Below, piece by piece: positions 8,784 to 18,487 of a DNA stretch of 36,390 nucleotides (position 1 is its first letter; the number at the start of each line of letters is the position of its first letter). Source of the stretch: an uncultured Flavobacteriales bacterium (GTDB taxonomy: Bacteria > Bacteroidota > Bacteroidia > Flavobacteriales_D > CAJJDF01); contig CAJJDF010000055.1 of the NCBI GenBank assembly GCA_905182785.1, forward strand, positions 1-36,390. Reading direction: 5' to 3'. The notes below the pieces were generated by a model. That model saw only the letters and a list, made by a program, of their open reading frames with translations. It was not told the DNA's origin and did no database searches. A program made the position numbers and the translations under genes.

Positions 8784-11207
8784 ATGAAAAAAGGAATATT
8801 ATTATTATCGTCACTTATTTTTCCCTTCTTATTTCTAAGTCAAACCACCCAAACAGTAAGAGGTAAAATAGTAGATAAAGAAACTTTCTCTCCCATAATA
8901 GGAGCTACAATACTTGTTACAACTGAAACATCTAAAATACTTGGCGCATCCACAGATCTTGATGGAAACTACCGAATAGAAGGAGTTTCACTTGGAAGGC
9001 ATAGTATAAGGATTACGTATATAGGTTATTACAACAAAAATGTTCCAGTAATAATTAATTCAGGAAAAGAATTGATTTTAAATATAGGGTTAGAGGAGTC
9101 TTTTAAGACATTGAAAACAATAGAGATTTCTGGAGATGAAAATGATGGAGTAAAAAACGACATGGCTCTAGCAAGTGTAACCAGTTTTTCGGTAGAAGAA
9201 ACAAAAAAATACGCAGGAAGCAGAGACGACCCTGCTCGAATGGCTGCAAATTTTGCAGGAGTGCAAGGTGCAGATGATTCTAGAAATGACATTGTAGTTA
9301 GAGGAAATTCACCACTTGGGGTTTTGTGGAGAGTAGAAGGAATTGACATTCCAAACCCAAATCATTTTTCTATTGCGGGTTCTTCTGGAGGCCCAGTTTC
9401 TATCTTGAATAATAAACTGATGGCAAATTCAGATTTTTTTACTGCCGCTTTCCCAGCCGAATATGGAAATAGTATAGCTGGAGTTTTTGATTTGAAACTA
9501 AGGAATGGAAACAATCAAAAACATGAATTCTCGGGACAATTTGGTTTTTTGGGAACAGAAATAATAGCCGAAGGACCCTTGAATAAAAAAACAGGCTCTT
9601 CCTATTTAATAGCTTATCGCTATTCTACATTATCCCTTTTCGAAAGCCTAAATATAAAAGTAGGTACTGATGCTATTCCTAGTTATCAAGATTTATCCTT
9701 TAAATTAAACTTCCCACAAAAAAAAGGAGGAACACTTTCTTTGTTTGCTATTTCTGGACTTAGTAATATAGATATTATGTTTAGTGACGAAGAAAAACCC
9801 AATGAAGATCTTAACATTTATGGAGAGAATGACAGGGATCAACATTTTTCAACAGCAATGGGAGTAATGGGAGTGACTTATCTTAAGCCACTGAAAAAAA
9901 AGGCCTTTTGGAAAACTACTATAGCGGGCTCTGTAGAGCAGCAAAAAGCTACTCATGATTATTTTACAAGAACACTTAAGCCTGATGGATTGTATCAGTT
10001 AGATGACATGTATACTATTCTAAATTATAGATTTAGGCAATATAAATTTTCTGCTGCTACCTACATTAATAAAAAATTGAGCAATAAATCAATCTTAAAG
10101 TATGGAGTGAATACTGATTTCTTTATTTATGATTTTCACGACAGTGTATTTAGAGATAATACTACGCCAATTGGTGATATAGCCAACTACTGGGATTTGA
10201 GATGGGACTATAAGGGAACTGCTGCTTTAATTCAACCTTATGCTCAACTAAAACATAAGTTTTCGGAAAGATTTGTGATGAATTTTGGTCTTCATGCACA
10301 AGCATTTACTCAATCAGAAAGTATTTCATTGATAGAGCCAAGAGTGAGTATGAGATGGAACCTGGACGAGAAACAAGTTCTTTCTTCTGGAATTGGATTG
10401 CACAGCCAAATTCAACCGTCTTACACCTACTTTTATCAAATCCCAACTGGTAATGGAAGCGAAGAAAGCCAACACAATAACAAAATGGATTTCTCCAAAA
10501 GTTTTCATTCTGTGATTGGTTATAGCAATGCTATTTCTAAAAAGACATCTTTGAAAGCAGAAATCTATTATCAATATCTGTATAATATTCCTGTAGAAGT
10601 TAAACCATCGTCTTTCTCTATGGTAAATCAAGGGTCTGGTTTTTCAAGGCTTTTTCCTGATTCACTTCAAAACACTGGAACTGGAAACAACTATGGATTG
10701 GAATTAACTGTGAAACATAATTTTGATGCTACTTTCTACGTTATGTTTACTGGAGCAATTTATGATAGTAAATATAGAGGAAGTGATGGGATAGAAAGAA
10801 ATACAGACTTTAACGGAAACTTTGCTGCAAATTTTTTAATTGGAAAAGAGTTTAAACTTGGAAAAAGAGGAACTGCACTAATTGGAGCAAACATTTCCTG
10901 GGCTGGCGGAAAAAGATATGGATTGGTTGATACCACTGCATCTGCAATAGCTAGAGAAGTAATTTTCTTGGATGACCAATACAATGAAAAACAATTTAAA
11001 GACTATTTTAGAGCAGACTTGAAAGTGAATTATAAATTAAACACGAGTAAGTTAACACACGAATTTGGATTGGATTTAGTAAATGTATTTGGCATAGAAA
11101 ATATTCTTGCTTTAACTTATGCTCCCACACCACAAGATCCTTCAAGGATTACAAAAACTCCACAACTTGGATTTTTACCCTTGTTTTATTACCGAATTGA
11201 TTTTTAA
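8784..11207 (+). CDS. TonB-dependent receptor with carboxypeptidase-regulatory-like N-terminus
   Basis: 807 residues. Signal peptide 1 to about 20; CarboxypepD_reg-like domain about 22-110 (VRGKIVDKETFSPIIGATI, STDLDGNYRIEGV); plug domain about 125-240 (NDIVVRGNSPLGVLWRVEGI, AAFPAEYGNSIAGVFDLKL); then a 22-strand type barrel to the C-terminus, which ends in an aromatic-rich strand (FLPLFYYRIDF). It would import a ligand too large for porins, powered by TonB-ExbBD. It is not SusC-sized (about 1000 residues) and no SusD follows, so the substrate cannot be named. The stop overlaps the ATG of the next gene by one base (TAATG), indicating translational coupling. Confidence 0.93.
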   Translation: MKKGILLLSSLIFPFLFLSQTTQTVRGKIVDKETFSPIIGATILVTTETSKILGASTDLDGNYRIEGVSLGRHSIRITYIGYYNKNVPVIINSGKELILNIGLEESFKTLKTIEISGDENDGVKNDMALASVTSFSVEETKKYAGSRDDPARMAANFAGVQGADDSRNDIVVRGNSPLGVLWRVEGIDIPNPNHFSIAGSSGGPVSILNNKLMANSDFFTAAFPAEYGNSIAGVFDLKLRNGNNQKHEFSGQFGFLGTEIIAEGPLNKKTGSSYLIAYRYSTLSLFESLNIKVGTDAIPSYQDLSFKLNFPQKKGGTLSLFAISGLSNIDIMFSDEEKPNEDLNIYGENDRDQHFSTAMGVMGVTYLKPLKKKAFWKTTIAGSVEQQKATHDYFTRTLKPDGLYQLDDMYTILNYRFRQYKFSAATYINKKLSNKSILKYGVNTDFFIYDFHDSVFRDNTTPIGDIANYWDLRWDYKGTAALIQPYAQLKHKFSERFVMNFGLHAQAFTQSESISLIEPRVSMRWNLDEKQVLSSGIGLHSQIQPSYTYFYQIPTGNGSEESQHNNKMDFSKSFHSVIGYSNAISKKTSLKAEIYYQYLYNIPVEVKPSSFSMVNQGSGFSRLFPDSLQNTGTGNNYGLELTVKHNFDATFYVMFTGAIYDSKYRGSDGIERNTDFNGNFAANFLIGKEFKLGKRGTALIGANISWAGGKRYGLVDTTASAIAREVIFLDDQYNEKQFKDYFRADLKVNYKLNTSKLTHEFGLDLVNVFGIENILALTYAPTPQDPSRITKTPQLGFLPLFYYRIDF

Positions 11208-11638
11208 TGGCAGAAACAGTAAAATTTAAACCGCTTGTTTACCCAGCTAAAATATTATTAGCTTGGGGCGAAGCTATTGGTGGCAACAAAAAAATAAGAG
11301 ATTGGCTAGGTAAAAATGGTTATCCAGAGCTGTATACATTTGTATTCGCACTCAACTTAAAAGATGATGCTCGTGAATGGTTAATGAAGAATAAATACCC
11401 TCATTTACTGGCTTTAATTCAAGGTGTGGAAAGAAACAAAAAAGCGTTAGAGTGGCTTAAGAAAAATGAATTTGAAGTTCTTTGGAGAATGGCACTTGCA
11501 GGAGATGGAGACGAAGATTCTCTTACTTGGTTATTATTAAAACACCGCGATTTTGCCCATCTAGCTATAAAAATCAAGAAAGTAAAAGACGGGATTCAAG
11601 ATGATAATGACGATCCTCACAGGATAAGTAGAGTGTAA
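11207..11638 (+). CDS. Small tandem helical-repeat protein of unknown function
   Basis: 143 residues, not recognised. There is no signal peptide or membrane segment, so it is probably cytoplasmic. Residues 30-55, 56-80, 81-105 and 106-130 are four tandem units of 25-26 residues following the pattern [IRL]xWLxKNxYPxLxxxxxGxxxxxxA (IRDWLGKNGYP, REWLMKNKYPH, LEWLKKNEFEV, LTWLLLKHRDF). Residues about 12-29 (YPAKILLAWGEAIGGNKK) look like the end of a degenerate unit at the front. Each unit would fold as two short helices, so a small alpha-solenoid binding protein is plausible. The tail is acidic (QDDNDDP). It starts at the stop of the TonB receptor gene (TAATG) and ends 3 bases from the convergent sugar operon. 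Confidence 0.8.
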   Translation: MAETVKFKPLVYPAKILLAWGEAIGGNKKIRDWLGKNGYPELYTFVFALNLKDDAREWLMKNKYPHLLALIQGVERNKKALEWLKKNEFEVLWRMALAGDGDEDSLTWLLLKHRDFAHLAIKIKKVKDGIQDDNDDPHRISRV

Positions 11639-11641
11639 CCT

Positions 11642-12934
11642 TTACAAACTCCAGTACTCAATGTTAGTAATCTTATCTTTCATTATTCCTTTTACATCAA
11701 CAAAAACTCCCTTGCCTGTATGTAAGAAACTTTGGAAGTAGGATTCATCTAACTTTACATATTCTTCGTGATTTACTGCCAAAATAATTGCGTCATATTT
11801 TCCTATAGGTTCTACAACCAATCCAAATCCATATTCATGCATCAATTCTTCCGAACTTGCATGTGCATCTACTACCTCAACATTACAAGAAAATGATTCT
11901 AATTCACGAATTACATCTACCACTTTAGAGTTTCTGATATCACTTACATTCTCTTTGAAAGTAGCCCCCATTACAAGAACTCTCGCATCCATAATGTTAG
12001 TTCCTTGCGATAGAATTTTCTTTACAGTTTGTTTTCCAATGTAAAACCCCATAGAATCATTCACGTATCTTCCTGAATTAATTACTTTGGCATGGTATCC
12101 TGTTTTTCTAGCTTTGTGAGTTAAGTAATAAGGATCTACTCCTATACAATGTCCTCCCACAAGTCCTGGTTTGAAATTTAAGAAATTCCATTTTGTTCCA
12201 GCAGCTTCCAATACATCATACGTATTTATTCCTATTCTATTAAATATAATGGACAACTCATTAATCAAAGCAATATTTACATCTCTTTGCGTGTTTTCAA
12301 TAATTTTTGCAGCTTCTGCTACTTTTATTGAGGCTGCTCTGTGAACTCCAGCATCTACAACTAATTCGTATGTTTGAGCCACTTCTTCAAGCGATTCTGC
12401 ATCACAAGCTGAGGCTACTTTTACAATTGTACTCAAAGTATGAACTTTGTCTCCCGGATTTATTCTTTCTGGTGAATACCCAACTTTAAAATCTTCGATA
12501 AATTTAAGTCCTGAAACTTCTTCTAGAACAGGAACACAATCGTCTTCTGTACAACCTGGATAAACTGTCGATTCATACACTACATAATCTCCTTTAGACA
12601 TCACCTTAGCAACTGATCTACTTGCTCCAAGTAATGGGCCTAAATCTGGTAAATTACTTTCATCAATTGGTGTTGGTACAGCAATTACATAAAACGAAGC
12701 CGCTTTCAAATCCTCTAAATTTGCTGTAAAAGTAATGTCAGCTCCTTCAAAATCAGATGCTGTTAATTCTTTACTTGGATCAATGTTATTTTTCATCAAC
12801 TCTACTCTCTCAGCATTGATATCAAATCCTATTACCCTGATTTTTTTTGCAAATTCAAGCGCAATTGGTAATCCTACATATCCAAGTCCAATTACAGCTA
12901 ATGTTGCCTCTTTGTTTACTAGTTTATTGTACAT
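11642..12934 (-). CDS. UDP-N-acetylhexosamine 6-dehydrogenase (WbpA/WbpO/TviB family)
   Basis: 430 residues. NAD-binding motif VIGLGYVGLPIALEFA (residues 14-29); the catalytic Cys263 in GLVGGHCIGVDPYYLTHKA; SPERINPGDK (about 154-163), which is typical of the TviB/WbpO/CapL branch. These enzymes oxidise C6 of UDP-GlcNAc or UDP-GalNAc to the uronic acid with two NAD. With wbpB, wbpD and wbpE in the same operon the likely substrate is UDP-GlcNAc (the WbpA role), though sequence alone cannot separate it from GalNAc. It is last in the operon, 54 bases after wbpB, and no promoter consensus is visible in that gap. It is clearly distinct from the UDP-glucose dehydrogenase at 18488-19804. Confidence 0.92.
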   Translation of the reverse strand: MYNKLVNKEATLAVIGLGYVGLPIALEFAKKIRVIGFDINAERVELMKNNIDPSKELTASDFEGADITFTANLEDLKAASFYVIAVPTPIDESNLPDLGPLLGASRSVAKVMSKGDYVVYESTVYPGCTEDDCVPVLEEVSGLKFIEDFKVGYSPERINPGDKVHTLSTIVKVASACDAESLEEVAQTYELVVDAGVHRAASIKVAEAAKIIENTQRDVNIALINELSIIFNRIGINTYDVLEAAGTKWNFLNFKPGLVGGHCIGVDPYYLTHKARKTGYHAKVINSGRYVNDSMGFYIGKQTVKKILSQGTNIMDARVLVMGATFKENVSDIRNSKVVDVIRELESFSCNVEVVDAHASSEELMHEYGFGLVVEPIGKYDAIILAVNHEEYVKLDESYFQSFLHTGKGVFVDVKGIMKDKITNIEYWSL

Positions 12935-12988
12935 AAAGTCAGTCTTTTTTAGTTTTATGGAAAACTAATAATTTATAATTACATCTTT

Positions 12989-14011
12989 TTAATACCCTTG
13001 CTCGTCTCTTACTTTGTATATTCTTTCAATAATATCAACCACTTTCATCCCCTCTAGCGCATTGGTAGTTGTTTTTGTTTTACCATTCAAAGTGTCTACT
13101 ACATTTTCAATAATATAATTGTGATTTGCCGCAGAGCCTTTGTAAGGTCCGTAATCATTTGCTGGGTTACTAGGTGGTAACACAGGCATTTCATATCCAT
13201 CAATGTGACAATATTCCACTTCGTTCATGTATTGTCCGCCTACTTTCACACTTCCTTTACTCCCAATAATTGTAAGGCTACTTTCTAGATTTTTATCCCA
13301 CACTGCCGTAGAATAATTCAAGCATCCCATTCCTCCTTTCAAGAAATCAAAAGTTACTAATCCTGAATCTTCAAAAGTTGTAGAATCCTTATGAGTAAAA
13401 TCTTTGAAATTTCCCTTTATGTTATCAATATCTCCACACAACCAATACATGATATCAATAAAATGAGAGAATTGAGTAAACAAAGTTCCTCCATCTAAAT
13501 CTGGAGTTCCTTTCCATCCCCCTTTTTTGTAGTAACGATCGTCACGATTCCAGTAGCAATTAAGCTGAACCATATGAATATTCCCTAGCAATTTTTTATC
13601 CATAATCTCCTTAAGCCAAGCTGATGGCGGAGAATATCTATTTTGCATCACACAAAATACTTGCTTATTATTTTGTAAAGCAAGGTGCATAATATCTTCA
13701 CAATCTGCTTTGTTAAGTCCCATTGGTTTTTCACATACAATGTGTTTTCCGGCTTCTATTGCTTTTAAACTATGCGAAGCATGAATTCCATTTGGCGTGC
13801 TTACTGTCAGTACATCAAACTCTACATCACTTGCCAATAAATCATCTATTGAATTGAAAAAGGGAGCGTCAAAATTTTCTATGCCTAGCTCATCTTTTGG
13901 CCTAACATCACACAAAGCAGCTAGTTCAGCCCCTTCGTTTCTTACTATCATTTCGGCATGTCGTTTTCCAATATGTCCGTTTCCTACAACTGCAAATTTT
14001 ATTTTATTCAT
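12989..14011 (-). CDS. wbpB: UDP-N-acetylglucosaminuronate 3-dehydrogenase, Gfo/Idh/MocA family (WbpB-like)
   Basis: 340 residues. Rossmann motif VVGNGHIGKRHAEMI (8-22), the catalytic EKP motif (CEKPMGLNKADCEDI), NRYSPPSAWLKE, and the substrate-side GGTLFTQFSHFIDIMYWL with its conserved His. In the Wbp pathway WbpB oxidises C3 of UDP-GlcNAcA to the 3-keto sugar, reoxidising its NADH with 2-oxoglutarate made by WbpE. Its place two bases after wbpD, in one operon with wbpE and a UDP-HexNAc dehydrogenase, supports this over a generic oxidoreductase. Confidence 0.9.
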   Translation of the reverse strand: MNKIKFAVVGNGHIGKRHAEMIVRNEGAELAALCDVRPKDELGIENFDAPFFNSIDDLLASDVEFDVLTVSTPNGIHASHSLKAIEAGKHIVCEKPMGLNKADCEDIMHLALQNNKQVFCVMQNRYSPPSAWLKEIMDKKLLGNIHMVQLNCYWNRDDRYYKKGGWKGTPDLDGGTLFTQFSHFIDIMYWLCGDIDNIKGNFKDFTHKDSTTFEDSGLVTFDFLKGGMGCLNYSTAVWDKNLESSLTIIGSKGSVKVGGQYMNEVEYCHIDGYEMPVLPPSNPANDYGPYKGSAANHNYIIENVVDTLNGKTKTTTNALEGMKVVDIIERIYKVRDEQGY

Positions 14012-14013
14012 TC

Positions 14014-14592
14014 TTATTGTTTTACAGGAATTACTATTCCATCCTCCAATTTATATTCTTGTTTTGATTCTTCACAAATTGCTTTGTTTTCAGAATCAAA
14101 ATTTAATCTATGTCCATATTCACTTACCCATCCTATTTGTTTTGCAGGATTCCCTACCCACAAACTATAAGGTGGAATTTCTTTTGTTACTACTGCTCCA
14201 GCTCCAATAAAAGCATATTCTCCAATGTCATTTCCGCATACAATTGTCGCGTTTGCACCAATAGAAGCCCCTTTTTTTACAATTGTCTGAAGGTATTCTT
14301 CTTTTCTAATAATTGCACTTCTTGGGTTTATCACATTCGTAAATACCATAGAAGGGCCCAAAAACACATCATCTTCGCACTTTACACCTGTATAAATAGA
14401 AACGTTATTTTGAACTTTTACGTTATTTCCCAACTCTACAGCAGGAGAAATAACTACATTTTGTCCAATATTGCATTTATCTCCAATTACTGCATTGCAC
14501 ATAATGTGAGAGAAATGCCAAATCTTGGTTTCATTACCAATTTGACAACCCTCATCAATGACGGCAGATTCATGTGCAAAATAATTTGACAT
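14014..14592 (-). CDS. wbpD: UDP-2-acetamido-3-amino-glucuronate N-acetyltransferase (WbpD-like)
   Basis: 192 residues, close to the length of Pseudomonas WbpD. Left-handed beta-helix hexapeptide repeats run through about residues 10-155 (IGNETKIWHFSHI, IGDKCNIGQNVVI, VKVQNNVSIYTGV), then GPSMVFTNVINPRS, VKKGASIGANATIVCG, EYAFIGAGAVVTKEIP and VGNPAKQIGWVSEYG, all strongly WbpD-like. It acetylates the 3-amino group using acetyl-CoA, giving UDP-GlcNAc(3NAc)A. It starts one base after the stop of the preceding T9SS cargo gene and ends two bases before wbpB. Confidence 0.93.
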   Translation of the reverse strand: MSNYFAHESAVIDEGCQIGNETKIWHFSHIMCNAVIGDKCNIGQNVVISPAVELGNNVKVQNNVSIYTGVKCEDDVFLGPSMVFTNVINPRSAIIRKEEYLQTIVKKGASIGANATIVCGNDIGEYAFIGAGAVVTKEIPPYSLWVGNPAKQIGWVSEYGHRLNFDSENKAICEESKQEYKLEDGIVIPVKQ

Positions 14593-14593
14593 T

Positions 14594-17485
14594 TTATTTT
14601 TTAATTAATCGTTCTATTGTTCTTTTTTCTCCTGACTGAATCAACACAAAATACAATCCAGAAGCACATTCAGTAATGTTTAAATCTAATGCATTCAATC
14701 CATCTATTTTCTGATCTAGTATTCTTTTTCCCAATTCATCATATAAAGTTAATGTCCCTTCTTTAATTGTTTCATTAAACTGAATTTTAGCTTGTCCCTC
14801 CGTAGGGTTTGGAAATACTTTAACTATTAATTTATCTTTCCTTTTTATTTTAATACTTGCCGATGGATTAAATCTCACAGTATATTGAAATTTATAAGTT
14901 TCAGTTGTATCGCCATTAGTTCCTACTGCAAATACTTTGAAAAATATTTTTGTTCCTACAGGGTAAACAGGGATTGGTACATAAGTTGAATAAGTACTAT
15001 CTGTTGTATTTCTCATTCCCATCAAATTATTGAAAATTGGTGTGCCAATGGAATACTTCGCATAAACAGAAGTTAAAGTTCCACTGTAAGAAACTCTTGA
15101 AGTAATATGCTCTAACCATCCTTCTTTTGGAGCAACATCTGTTGGTTTGTCATTCAGCCAAGTTTGAGTTATTGCTGGGTAATTTTGTCTTCCTACCAAA
15201 GTATATTCCCATAATCCTCTACCCCAAACTGCTGCTCTCAATGTGTTAGATCCATTCACAACTTCCAATTCTTTGATGGTAGAATTTGGTAATCCTGAGT
15301 TGTGAAGCACCCAAGTTGTACCATTCATTGGCTTAGTAAAAACACCAATTTCTGCAGCCAAATAAATATTAGAAGCATTTGTATGGTCAATTACAGCACC
15401 TCTAACTGGCATATCACCAAGATTATAAGTGATATTTGACCAAGTACTTCCTCCATCTCTCGTGATGAAAACTTTTTTTCCATCATTTTGATAACGGTTA
15501 TAAGTTAATATAAAAGTTTCGTCATCCTTTGGATCAAAAGCAATATCGGTAATAGTATAGGTAGGCAAAGGCATACTATAAATATTAGTATAGGTAACAC
15601 CTCCGTCACTGGATTTCATTATAGATGCTCCTCTAGCTACTAGAATTATATCCGAATTATTTTCTGCAATGGCAGCTTCTGAAATTGTATTATTAAAAGG
15701 ATCTCCTCTGTATTGCCATGCTCCACCAAATTGATCACTTACATACACATCTTTCGCAAAATTAAACACCTCCATTTGATCGTTAGGATTGTATGCAAGT
15801 GGCGCTTCCCAAGCTCCATTTCCAGAACCATTTTGACCTGAAGGAGAAACTCCACTTTGGGTTAATCCCCCATCTGTCGTTTTTCTTCTCGTTCCGTATT
15901 GCACACTTCCCATCATATAATCGTCATTTAATGGGTGAATAATAGCTTCCATTCCATCTGCTCCGTAAAACTCTATCCAACTATCTTTATGCTTAATACT
16001 TGTTCCATTATCTTGTGATCCACTTATTGACCTAAAATGATTAGATTGACTGGCTCCCAAACTATAATTTTCTCTTATTCCAAGTCCATCACTTATTACA
16101 ACCCAAGTTGCTCCATTATCTGCACTTTTTGCAAATAATCCATCTGTACCCACATAATAAACTCCGTTTATGCATTTTGCTGGGTGTAAATCTGCATGAA
16201 TATAACTTCCTCCAGAGTGTAATCTTTGGTCATAATTTCCAGCTCCGTGGTTAGAATTACCTAAACTCCACCAAGTAACTTGATTAGATGTTCTCCCTCC
16301 GTCAGATGAAGTCACAACATCCACATAACCATATACCATTTTTGAAGTATCTAAATCATTTACTGCAAAACCTAAACATGATTCTGGTGGATTACTCATG
16401 AATGTAAAGTTAACTGCTTTATCTTTTGAAGTCCATATTCCGTTAGATGATGCGAAGAAAACACAATCGTTACAATCATTACTAATCGAAAGATATCCTG
16501 TACTTCCATTATTTCCTAGAATAGTATTAGATCCAGTAAAAGTTAATCCATTATTTAACGAATAAAATACTCTATTTCTATTAGCTGTTGAATTCGTATT
16601 TGTAACATACATAATACTGTTATTCGTAGAATGAAAATCAATTTGCTGTATATTTCCAGAAGAAATCACTTTTGTCCAAGTAGTTAAATTATCCGTAGAT
16701 CTATACAAACCTGCTGTAGTTCCAATGTAAATTAAATTTGCAATTGTTGGATGGTAAGCAATTTTATATATTCTAAAATAATTTCCTAATCCTCCTAAAC
16801 CAACTGTTGTAGGATTAAAGTTGGATAATTTCCATGTGTTCCCTCCATCAATAGAACGATAAATTCCATGGGAATAATTATTCCCTCCATTTTGAACTCC
16901 GATCAAAATGGAATCTGCATTGGTTGGTGAGGCTGAAATTGTTCCCACACCACTTGCCATAAGTGTATCTGTTGATCCTCCTAGCCATGATGCTCCTCCG
17001 TTTGTAGATTTCCAAAAACCTCCACTACGAGATCCCACATACATAATTTGTGTATTTGTTTTATGAATGTAAGAGGTGACAATTCTTCCTAAACCAGCTG
17101 AATAATGTCCTGTAATACTATCTAGATCATATGGGCCTAAATCTACCCAATTTCCATTAAAAATATTTCTACTGGAATGATCAGTCGTGTTCTGGTTAGA
17201 CAAAAATTTCCTGTAAGCCTTAGCTACAAATCTAGGATCTACATTACTTCTTACTCCTGAAGGTGCAAATTTACTTTCATTTTCGTTTTTCCATCTTTGG
17301 TAACCTTTATAACCAGAGCCTTTACCCATTCCATTTTGAGTAAAGTGTTTGTCAGCTTCTTTACAGACTTCATAAAAATTATAGGAAGGATCTTGCATCA
17401 TTTCTTTGTATAATTTTTGAGCCGAAACTGATTCGGAAATAAAGAATGACACTAGAATTAAAGCTATAGTTTTAAATATTTTCAT
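14594..17485 (-). CDS. Secreted BNR/sortilin-like beta-propeller protein with T9SS type A sorting domain
   Basis: 963 residues. Signal peptide 1-22 (SESVSAQ). The N-terminal region (MMQDPSYNFYEVCKEAD, GSGYKGYQRW) is one seen before this propeller type in Bacteroidota. Residues about 110-770 carry many Asp-box/BNR motifs (GGFWKSTNGGASW, GIYRSIDGGNTW, VFITRDGGSTW), as in VPS10/sortilin propellers. The last 80 residues are a type A T9SS domain: KVFPNPTEGQAKIQF, LYDELGKRIL, ASGLYFVLIQSGEK, ending ERLIKK. The mature protein would be attached to the cell surface or released. It is embedded in the sugar operon, 13 bases after the UDP-glucuronate decarboxylase gene and 1 base before wbpD, so it must share the transcript. 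Enzymatic activity is unknown; Asp-box propellers include sialidases but no catalytic set is evident. Confidence 0.92.
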   Translation of the reverse strand: MKIFKTIALILVSFFISESVSAQKLYKEMMQDPSYNFYEVCKEADKHFTQNGMGKGSGYKGYQRWKNENESKFAPSGVRSNVDPRFVAKAYRKFLSNQNTTDHSSRNIFNGNWVDLGPYDLDSITGHYSAGLGRIVTSYIHKTNTQIMYVGSRSGGFWKSTNGGASWLGGSTDTLMASGVGTISASPTNADSILIGVQNGGNNYSHGIYRSIDGGNTWKLSNFNPTTVGLGGLGNYFRIYKIAYHPTIANLIYIGTTAGLYRSTDNLTTWTKVISSGNIQQIDFHSTNNSIMYVTNTNSTANRNRVFYSLNNGLTFTGSNTILGNNGSTGYLSISNDCNDCVFFASSNGIWTSKDKAVNFTFMSNPPESCLGFAVNDLDTSKMVYGYVDVVTSSDGGRTSNQVTWWSLGNSNHGAGNYDQRLHSGGSYIHADLHPAKCINGVYYVGTDGLFAKSADNGATWVVISDGLGIRENYSLGASQSNHFRSISGSQDNGTSIKHKDSWIEFYGADGMEAIIHPLNDDYMMGSVQYGTRRKTTDGGLTQSGVSPSGQNGSGNGAWEAPLAYNPNDQMEVFNFAKDVYVSDQFGGAWQYRGDPFNNTISEAAIAENNSDIILVARGASIMKSSDGGVTYTNIYSMPLPTYTITDIAFDPKDDETFILTYNRYQNDGKKVFITRDGGSTWSNITYNLGDMPVRGAVIDHTNASNIYLAAEIGVFTKPMNGTTWVLHNSGLPNSTIKELEVVNGSNTLRAAVWGRGLWEYTLVGRQNYPAITQTWLNDKPTDVAPKEGWLEHITSRVSYSGTLTSVYAKYSIGTPIFNNLMGMRNTTDSTYSTYVPIPVYPVGTKIFFKVFAVGTNGDTTETYKFQYTVRFNPSASIKIKRKDKLIVKVFPNPTEGQAKIQFNETIKEGTLTLYDELGKRILDQKIDGLNALDLNITECASGLYFVLIQSGEKRTIERLIKK

Positions 17486-17498
17486 TTGTGTGGATTAA

Positions 17499-18482
17499 TT
17501 ATTTAATAAATTTATCGAAGTTATAGTGATCTACTTCCGACAACTCTTTATTAGATAATGATTTAAAAAAGTCGTATGTTATTTTCAATCCTTCTTGTCT
17601 ACTCACCTTTGGTTCCCAACCTAAGATTGATTTTGCTTTTGTAATGTCTGGTCTTCTTTTTTTAGGGTCATCCATTGGCAATTCTTTATAAATTACTTTC
17701 TGAGTCGTTCCTGTTAATTTAATTATCTCTTCTGCAAAATCGCCAATTGTGATTTCATCAGGATTTCCAATATTCACAGGCTCTGCATAATCTGATTGTA
17801 ACAGCCTACAAATACCTTCCACCAAATCATCTACATAACAAAAAGACCTTGTTTGTGATCCATCTCCAAAAACAGTTAAATCTTCTCCTCTTAATGCCTG
17901 GCCAATAAATGCTGGTAAAACTCTTCCATCATTCAGCCTCATTCTTGGTCCGTATGTATTAAAAATTCTAATTATTCTTGTCTCCACATTATGAAATCTG
18001 TGATAAGCCATTGTAATTGCCTCTTGAAATCGTTTAGCTTCGTCATATACACCTCTTAGTCCTATGGGATTTACATTCCCCCAATATTCTTCCGTTTGAG
18101 GGTGAATTTCTGGGTCTCCATAAACTTCTGATGTACTTGCAATAAGCATTCTAGCATTTTTTGCTTTTGCTAAACCTAATAAATTATGAGTTCCTAATGA
18201 ACCTACTTTTAATGTTTGAATAGGAATTTTTAGGTAATCGATTGGGCTAGCTGGAGATGCAAAATGCAAAATATAATCCAGTTCTCCTGATACATGAACA
18301 TAATTTGAAATATCGTGATTATGAAATTCAAAATTTTCTAATGGGAAAAGGTGCTCTATATTTTTTAATCTTCCGGTAATAAGATTATCCATAGCGATTA
18401 CGTGATACCCATCTTTAATGAATCTATCGCATAAATGCGAACCTAAAAATCCTGCCGCTCCTGTTATTAGTACTTTTTTCAT
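17499..18482 (-). CDS. uxs: UDP-glucuronate decarboxylase (UDP-xylose synthase)
   Basis: 327 residues, extended short-chain dehydrogenase. NAD motif [10 protein letters not shown] (8-17), [13 protein letters not shown], catalytic STSEVYGD with Glu119, YDEAK with Tyr146 and Lys150, [10 protein letters not shown], and RRPDITKAK with the conserved Arg. The SEVYGD/PASP combination marks UXS rather than a 4-epimerase. It converts UDP-GlcA to UDP-xylose plus CO2. It lies five bases after ugd, which makes its substrate, so ugd-uxs is a complete UDP-glucose to UDP-xylose module within the larger operon. Confidence 0.94.
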   Translation of the reverse strand: MKKVLITGAAGFLGSHLCDRFIKDGYHVIAMDNLITGRLKNIEHLFPLENFEFHNHDISNYVHVSGELDYILHFASPASPIDYLKIPIQTLKVGSLGTHNLLGLAKAKNARMLIASTSEVYGDPEIHPQTEEYWGNVNPIGLRGVYDEAKRFQEAITMAYHRFHNVETRIIRIFNTYGPRMRLNDGRVLPAFIGQALRGEDLTVFGDGSQTRSFCYVDDLVEGICRLLQSDYAEPVNIGNPDEITIGDFAEEIIKLTGTTQKVIYKELPMDDPKKRRPDITKAKSILGWEPKVSRQEGLKITYDFFKSLSNKELSEVDHYNFDKFIK

Positions 18483-18487
18483 GTTGG

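Noticed and set aside
8784-11207. A SusC/SusD polysaccharide utilisation locus
   Set aside because: The receptor is shorter than SusC and is followed by an unrelated small gene instead of SusD; no glycoside hydrolase is near.
13797-14589. Overlapping plus-strand open frames up to 159 codons
   Set aside because: They are antisense to the clear WbpB- and WbpD-like genes and have low-complexity, shadow-like composition.
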